The translations under genes were made by a program, and so were the position numbers. The notes under the pieces were generated by a model. It was not told the DNA's origin. It made no database searches and was given only the letters and a program-made list of their open reading frames with translations. 64,000 nt of DNA from Pseudomonas sediminis (GTDB taxonomy: Bacteria; Pseudomonadota; Gammaproteobacteria; Pseudomonadales; Pseudomonadaceae): positions 744,001 to 808,000 of the forward strand of contig NZ_CP154631.1 in assembly GCF_039555755.1 (NCBI RefSeq), written 5' to 3'. Of this stretch, positions 12,401 to 19,804 are shown piece by piece; the first letter of the stretch is position 1, and each line of letters begins with the position of its first letter.

Positions 12401-13132
12401 GCCCTCGATCAAATCGTGGCTACGAAACGCGCCATGCACTGTTCCCAGCAGCGCAGCGCGACGCTGCTCAACCGTATTGAGTGGCACGCCAGGACGAAAG
12501 ACCGGAAGAAACAGCAGCACACCCTGCTGCACGTTGACATCGATTTCCTGGCGTAACACCACCGGCCCACTCAGGCTGGCATCACCGCTCTCAAGGCTGC
12601 GCTCGATGGCCTGAAGGCGGATCGCCTCGCTGAGCATGTCGAAACCAAGTACGCGCCGGTTACGCCAATCCAGAGGACTGACGTAATCGATGGGCAAGTA
12701 GTACTCGCGCTCCCCCTCGGGAAACACCTGATAGTCGAGGCGCTCATCCGCTTTCAGCTCGGCTCGAAAATCGTCCAACTGCGAGTGGCTCAGGTAGCGC
12801 GACCAGGCGACGGCCTGTATTCCCGGATAACGATCCTGCAATTGCAGCTGATCCAGTGCCCGCTCCCACTCAATGGGAGAAACCCGGTCACTCCCGTTCA
12901 TCAGCCCCGAAACGCCACGCAGGACCATTTCATAAGCCTGCATGCGCGCCATCACTCGCTGACCAATATCCTGCGCCTCAAGCGCAAAGCGATGCTGACT
13001 ATCTTCCCGCTCACGTTCCTGCAGGGTATTCCACTGCCAATAAATCAACCCACCCAGCCCGATAAACAGGCCAAGTGCAGCCAGCAGCGGTGTCCAGGGC
13101 CTTGGCGGCCGCTCGACAGCTCTGTCGTCCAT
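9416..13132 (-). CDS. CHASE-domain hybrid histidine kinase with three receiver domains
   Basis: A 1238-residue inner-membrane sensor. TM1 (about 16-34) and TM2 (about 316-336) flank a periplasmic CHASE domain (FPEGEREYYLPIDYVSPLDW; ligand unknown). Then come two PAS domains (about 360-590), HisKA with the H-box ANMSHELRTPLNS (phospho-His about 611), HATPase_c (FGGTGLGLAITRQL) and three receivers with Asp in AVILDILLPD, LVIDLDLPDQDG and LILMDMAMPNMDG. No HPt domain is visible. The start at 13132 is supported by GAAGGAG at correct spacing; the frame extends 24 codons further upstream without such a site. Forms an operon with the GGDEF-EAL regulator. Confidence 0.93.
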   Translation of the reverse strand: MDDRAVERPPRPWTPLLAALGLFIGLGGLIYWQWNTLQEREREDSQHRFALEAQDIGQRVMARMQAYEMVLRGVSGLMNGSDRVSPIEWERALDQLQLQDRYPGIQAVAWSRYLSHSQLDDFRAELKADERLDYQVFPEGEREYYLPIDYVSPLDWRNRRVLGFDMLSEAIRLQAIERSLESGDASLSGPVVLRQEIDVNVQQGVLLFLPVFRPGVPLNTVEQRRAALLGTVHGAFRSHDLIEGILGGQARRFDILLRDLQASDAQLRGGEPHANGWKPRFQKNMELPLYGRTWDLEVIGTPEYERGLVDRTGTLGLWAGLAATLLLSILVGGFLHQRERKLQISERAAVALREREERFRLLVERLPVATLLCDDRGRIEMANRSAAELFDCPLNALPGETVLRVLPNIDSPKDLQAQLAESDERMVRTLRGESLPVSISLNPLHEGSSYLINLVDLRARKVAEERFRLVVEASPNAIVLVDGLGRIAMVNRQTELLFGYERQVLLGEPVEMLLPDAQRGSHLAMRRGYQAMPEQRRMGSNRELFGQHREGRMIPLEVGLSPIRSGDENLVQAVIIDISERKAAEQKLREQAEQLLLANRYKSEFLANMSHELRTPLNSILILSDQLRQNLAGNLAEKQSKHADIVHRAGSDLLQLINDVLDLAKVESGRMQLKLEPINMQDVLVELDASLRPMAELKGLRLHTQLEAGVPRVIHTDRVRLHQILRNLLSNALKFTDQGEVTLTVGSQGRQDDEGELLSFSVRDTGIGIDPAQHEQVFQAFQQIDGSTSRRFGGTGLGLAITRQLVLALDGDISLQSAPGQGSTFTVRLPVQAGPLSVEAPVEGPQRAGDGPPLLIVEDDANFAAVIAEEAHSHGFSSVHCRTGLQALGLLQQESFNAVILDILLPDLSGWQLFRRLRAQPNHRHTPVHIISCVPQPVGWNDDGTRYLVKPIGRDELEQVFIELQHGEQHEQALLLVEDVEVEREHYREQLTELGFHVVACADGEQAREAYAQGQFCALVIDLDLPDQDGFALLDSLNQVRPLQGTRVVINTGVDVTQQTLQRLRRYSAVVVRKHGDDTDALCQAVQGFLGDVRAPQPAQARLNPLQGKLILLVDDDVRNVYALTALLDEVGLRVSSAKDGIEAIATYQREPFDLILMDMAMPNMDGYTATRLLKQEHGCVIPIIALTAHAMKGDREKSITAGADDYMAKPIKRDELLALLERWLGMPTIPSPGDGLT

Positions 13133-13334
13133 TCGCGCTCCTTCGGTCATCCAGAACCAACGCGCACGGGGCATCCGCGCGCGGACATCACAGAACCACA
13201 GCAAGCATTCTAGTCAGGTTTTGAATGAGTGGCCTTTAGCCACAAAAGACAAGACGGGCGGTCACGAAGACTGTCGGAAACACCCTCTAGCACCTAGCCG
13301 AAAGACGTCAGCAGCGGTGCTTGTCAAACGACAT

Positions 13335-13362
13335 AAAAAAGCCTCCCAAAGGGAGGCTTTGT
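13335..13362 (-). terminator. intrinsic terminator after the OmpA-like lipoprotein gene
   Basis: AAGCCTCCC-AAA-GGGAGGCTT, followed on the minus strand by six T residues. It lies 16 bases past the stop of the gene at 13379. The remainder of 13133-13378 shows no gene. Confidence 0.88.
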
Positions 13363-13378
13363 TCAACGCAATGCGGCC

Positions 13379-14035
13379 TTAGAGCGGACGCAGGTTGATC
13401 TCGACGCGACGGTTCTGCGCACGGCCAGCATCGGTGGTGTTGCTGGCAATCGGCTGGCTCGGACCTGCACCATAGGCAGAGATGCGCTGACCCGGTACGC
13501 CGTTGGCGGTCAGGTAGTTGGCCACGCTCTGGGCGCGACGCTGCGACAGACTCTGGTTCAGCTCTTGCGAACCGGTGCTGTCGGTATGACCGACGATGTT
13601 CACGCCGTTCTTGTCGAACTCCTTGAATACCAGCACCAGCGAGTTGAGGGTCGGGTAGAAACTGCTGGAGATATCCGCCGAGTTGCTACCGAAAGTGATA
13701 TTGCCCGGCATGATCAGTTTCAGATCATCGCCATTACGTTGTACCTGTACACCAGTGCCCTGCAGGGTCTGACGCAGCTTGGCTTCCTGGGTGTCGACGT
13801 AATAGCCATAACCACCGCCGGCAGCGCCACCAACAGCCGCACCGATCAGTGCCCCCTTAGCGCGGTCTTTCTTGCTCGAGGTCGCAGCGCCGATCACGGC
13901 GCCGGTGGCCGCGCCGATGCCACCGTAGACGCCGGCTTTGCCAGCCTGACTTTCGCCGGTATAGGGGTTGGTGGTGCAGCCAGCCAGCATGGCCATGAGC
14001 GCAGTTGCTGCGATCAGATTACGTCTGGTCTTCAT
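13379..14035 (-). CDS. OmpA-family outer-membrane lipoprotein (YiaD-like), copy 1
   Basis: A 218-residue protein with a lipoprotein signal (MLAGCTTNP lipobox, Cys about residue 20), a glycine-rich zipper segment (about 35-80, AATGAVIGAATSSKK then GALIGAAVGGAAGGGYGYY) and a C-terminal OmpA-like peptidoglycan-binding domain (about 110-218, NIVGHTDSTGSQELNQSLSQ and RRVEINLRP). It is probably an outer-membrane-anchored, murein-binding envelope protein. The neighbouring gene at 14180 has the same architecture, indicating tandem duplication. A terminator lies immediately downstream. Confidence 0.92.
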   Translation of the reverse strand: MKTRRNLIAATALMAMLAGCTTNPYTGESQAGKAGVYGGIGAATGAVIGAATSSKKDRAKGALIGAAVGGAAGGGYGYYVDTQEAKLRQTLQGTGVQVQRNGDDLKLIMPGNITFGSNSADISSSFYPTLNSLVLVFKEFDKNGVNIVGHTDSTGSQELNQSLSQRRAQSVANYLTANGVPGQRISAYGAGPSQPIASNTTDAGRAQNRRVEINLRPL

Positions 14036-14179
14036 AGGGATTCCTTAGGATTTCTTCTGGTATCGGGCAGACATGCCACAATCTTCGAGCCGCCAAGGCG
14101 CGGTGAAGTTCCGCCCTAGCTTATCAGCCCGGGCGGATAGGGACTGCGATCCAGAGCAGTTCTGCCCGGTACACGCGCG

Positions 14180-14848
14180 TTACTGCACGCCCGGCAACGG
14201 TCGCAATGTCACCTCGACACGACGGTTCTGCGCACGACCATCTGCCGTGGCGTTGCTCGCTACCGGCTGGTCCGGCCCCATGCCACGAGTGCTCAGACGG
14301 CTGGGGTCGACACCCTGCGCCAGCAGGTAGTCGGCCACGCTTTGCGCACGGCGCTGCGACAACGCCATGTTGTGACTTTGCGAGCCAGTGCTGTCGGTAT
14401 GACCGACGACCTCGATACTGTTCTGGTTGTACTGACGGAAGGAATTGGCCAGGTTATTCAGCGGCTGGTAGAAGCTACTGGCGATCTGCGCCGAGTCGGT
14501 AGCGAAGGTGATGTTGCCGGGCATGATCAGCTGGATCACATCGCCCTGACGCTGCACCTCGACCCCGGTGCCTTGCATGCTGCGACGCAGCTCTTCTTCC
14601 TGCTTGTCGGCGTAGTAGCCGTAACCTGCCGCAGCGGCGCCGGCTACAGCAGCGCCGATCAGCGCGCCCTTGCCACGGTTGTCATGGTTGATCAGTGCAC
14701 CGGCAGCCGCGCCAGCCAGCGCGCCGATGCCGCCATAGGTGGCAGTGCGGTTGGAGCTCGGCGCGCTCTGATCATAAGGATTTTGCGAGGCGCAACCGCC
14801 AAGCAGCAGCGCAGAGGTGCAAAGGGCAATAACGGGCAGGCGGAACAT
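14180..14848 (-). CDS. OmpA-family outer-membrane lipoprotein (YiaD-like), copy 2
   Basis: A 222-residue paralogue of the gene at 13379. It has a lipobox (LLLGGCASQNPYDQ, Cys about 19), a Gly-zipper (GALAGAAAGALINHDNRGKG and GALIGAAVAGAAAAGYGYYA) and an OmpA domain (EVVGHTDSTGSQSHNMALSQ; RRVEVTLRPLPG). The two copies align along their whole length, with the closest match in the Gly-zipper and OmpA motifs and divergence at the N-terminus and in loops, so the duplication is not recent. The 144-base gap between them has no strong terminator, so co-transcription is possible. Confidence 0.92.
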   Translation of the reverse strand: MFRLPVIALCTSALLLGGCASQNPYDQSAPSSNRTATYGGIGALAGAAAGALINHDNRGKGALIGAAVAGAAAAGYGYYADKQEEELRRSMQGTGVEVQRQGDVIQLIMPGNITFATDSAQIASSFYQPLNNLANSFRQYNQNSIEVVGHTDSTGSQSHNMALSQRRAQSVADYLLAQGVDPSRLSTRGMGPDQPVASNATADGRAQNRRVEVTLRPLPGVQ

Positions 14849-14912
14849 GAAGGCGTCTCCATGAACGGTGGATGATAGTTATTTGAGTCATCATGCCGCC
14901 ATTAGTGCCCGG

Positions 14913-15560
14913 TCACGCGCGAATAAAGGGGTTCTCGCGCATCTCATCGCCCAGCCGAGTGTCCGGGCCATGGCCGGTAACCACAGTGGCATCCTCATCG
15001 AGGCTATACAGGCGCCGCTTGATCGAGCGTTCGATAGTGGCGTAATCACCGCCCCACAGATCGGTACGGCCGATACCGCGCCGGAACAGGGTGTCACCGG
15101 CGATCAGCAGTTTGGCGTCCTCGAACCAGAAGCTCATTGAGCCTGGCGTGTGACCCGGCGTATGCAGCGCCACACCGCAACCGCAGGCCAGTTCCTCATC
15201 ATCGGCCAGCCACTTGTCCGGCGCCGGCACGGGCGTGTAAGGCACACCGAACATGCTGCATTGCATCTCCAGGTTGTCCCAGAGGAACTGGTCCTCCTTG
15301 TGCAGGTGCAAGGTCGCGCCGGTCTTCTCCTTCATCTGCCCCGAGGCGAGGAAGTGATCGAGATGGGCATGCGTGTGGATGATGCTCACCACCTTCAGGC
15401 CGTGAGCTTCCAGACGCGCCATGATCAGATCGGGATTACCGCCCGGATCGACCACAATGGCCTTCTTGGTCAACGGATCGCCGATGATCGTGCAGTTGCA
15501 CTGCAAAGGCCCGACGGGGAAGGTTTCGCGGATCAGGGCGGGGCGTTCGGCGGTGGTCAT
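14913..15560 (-). CDS. MBL-fold metallo-hydrolase (glyoxalase II-like)
   Basis: A 215-residue cytoplasmic metallo-beta-lactamase-fold hydrolase. The metal-binding motif is IIHTHAHLDHFLASG (HxHxDH), with further ligands in HTPGHTPGS, AGDTLF and TGHGPDT. Length and motif spacing fit the YcbL/GloB-like group that hydrolyses thioesters such as S-lactoylglutathione; the substrate is not proven. Its ATG overlaps the stop of the broken AraC-type gene by one base (TGATG), so it was probably translationally coupled to that regulator, and no clear Shine-Dalgarno sequence of its own is visible. Confidence 0.88.
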   Translation of the reverse strand: MTTAERPALIRETFPVGPLQCNCTIIGDPLTKKAIVVDPGGNPDLIMARLEAHGLKVVSIIHTHAHLDHFLASGQMKEKTGATLHLHKEDQFLWDNLEMQCSMFGVPYTPVPAPDKWLADDEELACGCGVALHTPGHTPGSMSFWFEDAKLLIAGDTLFRRGIGRTDLWGGDYATIERSIKRRLYSLDEDATVVTGHGPDTRLGDEMRENPFIRA

Positions 15561-16359
15561 CAGGAGGTCTCGTTACGGTAATCGCCAGGCAGTTTACCGG
15601 TCCATTTACGAAATGCACGACGGAAGTTGGACGGGTCGCTAAAGCCCAGCAGATAGGCGGTTTCATACAATGACAAATGTGTGGTGCTCAGGTATTGCAG
15701 GGCCAGGCGATTGCGTACCTCGTCGAGCACCTGCTGGTAGCTGGTGCCCATCCGGGCCAGATGTCGACGCAGACTACGACCACTGGTATGCAGGGCGCTC
15801 GCAGCACTTTCTAGATTGGGAAACTCACCTGGGCGGGCCAACAGCAGACGGCGCAAGCGGGTCAGCAGGCCGTCCTGCACATCTAGGCTGGCCAGCAGCG
15901 CTTCGCACTGTTGCTCGCACATTTGCACCGTGGCCGGATTGGCCAGGGCCATGGGCCGTTGCAGGTAATGCCGGGGTAAACGCAGCCAGTGAAGAGGTTG
16001 TTCGAACTGCGCCGCTATGCCGAACACCTCGACATAGCGCTCAGCATACTACGGCGCGGGATGAGCGAAACCGACGGCCAAGCCCTGCAGCTCTTCGCCC
16101 AGCAGAAAGCGGGCAATGGTGTGGATGCTGGTCAGCAGGCCTTCGGCGGTAAAGCGTGATTGCGGCCCCATGGGGAAAGACTCGACGGCGCGCAATTCCA
16201 CATCCTCGCCCTGCTCCACCAGTTCCAGCTCGAAGGACAGACCGAGCACGCGGTAGTACTTCAGGGCGAACTGCAGAGCCTTGCCCAGGCTGGCGCTGGA
16301 CAGCACCGCGTAGCCCAGAATACCGTGGGTGGAAACGTTCAAACGCTGGCCCAGTACTA
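15560..16359 (-). pseudogene. AraC-family regulator, truncated and amber-interrupted
   Basis: Two pieces of one AraC-type regulator lie in the same frame. The upstream part (16359 down to 16049) is the middle of an arabinose-binding-type N-domain (LGQRLNVSTHGILGYAVLSS onward) and ends at TAG (16049-16051). The frame then continues without shift (YAERYVEVFG) into the C-terminal HTH_18 domain (ESAASALHTSGRSLRRHLAR and YLLGFSDPSNFRRAFRKWTG), ending at 15560. About 60-80 N-terminal residues are missing: an IS remnant lies at the break, and only 33 bases separate that element from the next gene. A CAG-to-TAG change would explain the stop. A fusion frame starting inside the IS (16450) reads into the fragment. 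Non-functional as a normal regulator. Confidence 0.85.
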
Positions 16360-16877
16360 GGGTCTGTTGCCATTTCGCGCTAACCCATTGATCTATAAGA
16401 GCACGCCCGTATCGTTGAAGCTCTGACCCGACATCGATACGAGCTTGCAATGCCCCGATTACTGCTCAGCGATGAGCATTTGTCGAAGCAGTGGACGCCC
16501 ACGGCTTACCCATCGAGTTTGAAATCACGGGAGGTCAAATCAATGACTGTACTCAGGCACCCGGATTGATTTCCAAGCTCCCGGCGGCAGAAACCATCGT
16601 TGCGGATAAGGGCTATGACAGCGAGAGAATCCGAGAGCAGGTTGAGCGACAAGGGGCCAAGGCCGTGATCCCGAGGAAGCGTAATTCTGTGAAAGGCAAC
16701 GCGGATCTGGACAGAGGCCTGTACCGAAATCGTCACCTGGTGGAAAACGCCTTCGCCCGGCTGAAGCAATACCGGGCGGTGGCCTTTCGATTCGACAAAC
16801 TCAAGAGAAATTACGAGAGCGTGGTGGCCATGGCCTGTTCCTTCCTATGGTTGCCCATGTAAAACGGCAACAGGCCC
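16360..16877 (+). mobile_element. internally deleted IS5-family (IS427-like) element
   Basis: The ends are imperfect inverted repeats: GGGTCTGTTGCCATTT at the left (from 16360) and GGGCCTGTTGCCGTTT on the opposite strand at the right (ending 16877). TA flanks both ends (16358-16359 and 16878-16879), so the empty site would read CTAG. The element keeps its left end, the transposase start and the C-terminal third of the transposase but has lost the middle, giving a 518-base non-autonomous derivative. It interrupts the AraC-type gene remnant. Confidence 0.8.
16450..16862 (+). pseudogene. IS5-family transposase, internal deletion
   Basis: The start MPRLLLSDEH (ATG at 16450) is the usual N-terminus of this transposase group. 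About 10 codons later the sequence jumps, in another frame, to VDAHGLPIEFEITGGQINDC and continues to the natural C-terminus (YRNRHLVENAFARLKQYRAV, with the catalytic Glu in VENAF) and a stop at 16862. The first two Asp of the DDE triad are partly lost: only the one in IVADKGYDSERI remains. It cannot encode an active enzyme but could be mobilised by a related intact copy. Confidence 0.85.
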
Positions 16878-16912
16878 TAGATGCGTTCCAGGCATTTCCT
16901 GTGAGACACACA

Positions 16913-19654
16913 TCAGCGCAGCAGGCCGAGCCCCTTGGCCCGCGCTACCGCCTGAGTACGCCGCTCGACACCGAGTTTGCTGTTGATGTGACGGGCGTGG
17001 GTCTTGACCGTGTGTAGGGAGATGAACAGACGCTCGCTGATCTCCTGATTGGAACAGCCACGCGCGATCAACTGCAGCACAGCCAACTCGCGGCCACTGA
17101 GTTTTTCCGCCAGGGCGCTCTCCTCTGCAACAATCTCCTCGTCCGAATCCCGACTGCCCGGCAACTGGGCAAGTAAGGCGTCGCGCAGCGGACAGGCCTG
17201 ACGCCCCTGCAAGCGCTCACGTAACCACCGAGGCTGGTGCTGCAACAGCTCAATGAAAGGTAATAGCGCACCGCCCTGAGCGAGATCCAGGCAAGTGTCG
17301 AGCTGCTGCTGTGCCTCCCGTTCTCGCCCGGTTTGCTTTAGTAGCTGGGCGAGTTGGGCCTGCGCCACCAGGCCGACCAACTGACCACCCAGCCCCTGTG
17401 CACGCTGTTGCAACGCACGCAGACGGCGCTCCGCATGCTCCAGCTCGCCCTGCAGACGCTCCAGAGCAGCCTGCTGCAAATCGATATGCAACGTCAACTG
17501 CGGGTGAAACTCTGGCGCCAGTGCCCGCCCCTGATCACCATAGGTCTCCGCCAACTGCGGTAGCCAGGCAGCGGCCAGCTCGACCTGCCCCTGACGCAAC
17601 CACAGCTCGCACTTCATCAGCGTGATCATCGCCAAGTAATAAATCGCTGGCACATCCCAGACGTGCATCAAGCGCTCGGCCTCACCGAGCAGTGCGAATG
17701 CCTCGGCAGGCCTTCCATCACGTCCTTCCAGGCTAGCCAGCACGCAATAGCCGATCAGCGCCCCAACGTCGCGGCAGGCTCGCGCTTCGGCAATTCCCGC
17801 CCGCAAGCGCTCCACGGCCTGAGGCTGCAAGCGCAGACTAAGCAGATAACCTTCATAAATCGTCAATCGCGCTCGCACCGAGTAACTACGCTGTGCAGGC
17901 AGGCGCTGCACCAGCAGCAATCCCTGATGCACTTCCTCCTGCGCGCGCAGCACCTCGCCACGGAATTGCAGTACGCGGGCGCGCTCGTAGTGGGCCAGTG
18001 CCTCGAGCAGAGGATTGTCGATGCGCTGCGCCAACTCCAGCGCGTCGCGGTTCAACCCACGCGCACGCCACAGATCGCCACGCACCATGGCCAGATTGGA
18101 CAACGCCGACAAGCACATGAAGTGCGGGCCATAACGCTCCACCGGTAAACCGGCCAAGGCCTCGCTACATTGCTGCTCGGCACGTGCACCATCGCCACGA
18201 CCACGGGCGATGACCCCGTCGAGCGCCTGCCACTGCGCCAGCAGGCTGAGCTGGGCGGAAGGCTCGGCTGCTGGAAGGAAGCGTGCGAGTTGATCAAGCA
18301 GCTCTTGGGCGGCGTCCAGCTGGCAAGCCAGCGCCAGTGCCCAGCCATAGAGCATGATCAATCGCGGTGTGCTGGCCAGCAGATCATCCGGCAGATTGGT
18401 TTTCCAGCGCAGCAGCATGGCGATGTTCTGCTCCGCCAGCATCTGCTCCTCGGACAGGTTCTGTACCAGGCTGGCAGCGACATCAGCCTGCCCAGCGAGC
18501 AGTGCTTGCTCGATGGCGGCATCCAGCATGCCTTGCGCAGCGAACCAGCGACAGGCACGCAGGTGAGCACCGCTGTGAGAACGGCTCGAACCGTCAGCAG
18601 TCCGTGCATTGAGCAGATCGGAAAACAGGTGGTGATAGCGAAACCAATGCCCCTGCTCATCCAGCGGCACCAGAAAAACCTGGTTGGCCTGCAACTGACG
18701 GATGATCGCAGCGCTGTCGTGGCTGTCACGCACCGCGTCGCACAGCTCGGCACAGAAGCGCTCCATGCAGGCGGTTTCGTAGAGAAACTGCTGCACCTCG
18801 GCGGGCTGCCGCTCGATGACCTCTTCAAGGAGGTACTCACGGATCAGCCCTTCTCCTCCATGCAGCTGCAGTCCCTCGCCGGCTTCGGCCAGCTCTTCGA
18901 CAGCCAACAGCCACAGGCGTAAACCAGCGATCCAGCCCTCGCTACGCTGCAGAATCCCAGTGACCTGCTGCTTTTCCAGGTGCGCGCCCTGACTTGCCAG
19001 CAGAGCATCCAACTCCGCGGCGGTCAGCCGCAGGTCCTGCTCGCTGAGTTCGAGCAACTGTCGCGACAGACGCAGACGCGCCAGGTGCCAATCCGGCCGC
19101 TGACGGCTGGTGACCAACAGCAACACGCCGGGTGGTAAGTGGTTGAGGAAGAATTGCAGGCAACGATCCAGCACCGGCCCCTGCGCCAGATGGTAGTCGT
19201 CCAGCACCAGTAACAGCGGCTGACCATCATCGAGTTGCTGAGTCAGCTCATCGAGCAAACCATCGAGCCACTGCTCGAATGCGAAGGGCTGGTGGCGTTG
19301 GCGCATCTTCAGCAGACCGAGCGCCTCCTCCCCCAAACCGGGGTAGAACTGCTGCAGCCCCTGTAACAGACGCTCAAGGAAGCGCCCCGGATCATGATCA
19401 CGCTCACTCAGTCCGAGCCAGAGACTGTGCCAATGATCGGGTAGTCGCTCGCAGAACTCGATGGCCAGCGAGCTTTTGCCAAAGCCTGCTGGCGCACTGA
19501 CCAGCAGCAAGCGCCCTTGCAAGCCCTCTTCGAGACGATCGCATAACCTGGGGCGCGGCAAATGTCCTGCCGGCAGCGGCGGACGATAGAAACGCGCCTC
19601 CACCGGTGTAGCCGGCGTGTAGGGAAAACCTGGCGAGCGGGAGAGATCTGTCAT
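16913..19654 (-). CDS. MalT-type LuxR-family ATP-dependent transcriptional regulator
   Basis: A 913-residue STAND regulator. It has an N-terminal P-loop NTPase (Walker A APAGFGKSS at about 54-62; Walker B LLLVLDDYHL about 160), a winged-helix region, a long TPR-like sensor region (about 400-820) and a C-terminal LuxR HTH (LSGRELAVLQLIARGCSNQEISERLF split over about 845-875, then SLHTVKTHARHINSKLGV). MalT-type proteins bind ATP and an inducer, then oligomerise to activate promoters. It stands beside the DUF1329/DUF1302/ligase/thiolase genes, as PA3921 does in P. aeruginosa (recollection), and is the probable activator of that cluster (inference); the inducer may be a fatty-acid derivative. Confidence 0.92.
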   Translation of the reverse strand: MTDLSRSPGFPYTPATPVEARFYRPPLPAGHLPRPRLCDRLEEGLQGRLLLVSAPAGFGKSSLAIEFCERLPDHWHSLWLGLSERDHDPGRFLERLLQGLQQFYPGLGEEALGLLKMRQRHQPFAFEQWLDGLLDELTQQLDDGQPLLLVLDDYHLAQGPVLDRCLQFFLNHLPPGVLLLVTSRQRPDWHLARLRLSRQLLELSEQDLRLTAAELDALLASQGAHLEKQQVTGILQRSEGWIAGLRLWLLAVEELAEAGEGLQLHGGEGLIREYLLEEVIERQPAEVQQFLYETACMERFCAELCDAVRDSHDSAAIIRQLQANQVFLVPLDEQGHWFRYHHLFSDLLNARTADGSSRSHSGAHLRACRWFAAQGMLDAAIEQALLAGQADVAASLVQNLSEEQMLAEQNIAMLLRWKTNLPDDLLASTPRLIMLYGWALALACQLDAAQELLDQLARFLPAAEPSAQLSLLAQWQALDGVIARGRGDGARAEQQCSEALAGLPVERYGPHFMCLSALSNLAMVRGDLWRARGLNRDALELAQRIDNPLLEALAHYERARVLQFRGEVLRAQEEVHQGLLLVQRLPAQRSYSVRARLTIYEGYLLSLRLQPQAVERLRAGIAEARACRDVGALIGYCVLASLEGRDGRPAEAFALLGEAERLMHVWDVPAIYYLAMITLMKCELWLRQGQVELAAAWLPQLAETYGDQGRALAPEFHPQLTLHIDLQQAALERLQGELEHAERRLRALQQRAQGLGGQLVGLVAQAQLAQLLKQTGREREAQQQLDTCLDLAQGGALLPFIELLQHQPRWLRERLQGRQACPLRDALLAQLPGSRDSDEEIVAEESALAEKLSGRELAVLQLIARGCSNQEISERLFISLHTVKTHARHINSKLGVERRTQAVARAKGLGLLR

Positions 19655-19756
19655 CGGCCTATTCTTGGAAGTCTTCTATCTGCATCGGCGGGCTCGATCT
19701 GAACCCAGCCTAGCGACTTGCAATGGCCATTTGAAGCTCCCGCTACAGTCCGTAAC

Positions 19757-19784
19757 GAAAAAGCCGGCACATGGCCGGCTTCGT
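19757..19784 (-). terminator. intrinsic terminator after DUF1329 gene
   Basis: AAGCCGGC-rich stem (19761-19768 with 19774-19781) followed on the minus strand by five T residues. It ends the DUF1302-DUF1329 transcript, about 20 bases past the stop. Confidence 0.85.
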
Positions 19785-19804
19785 CGTGTTGCTTGAGGCA
19801 GGTT

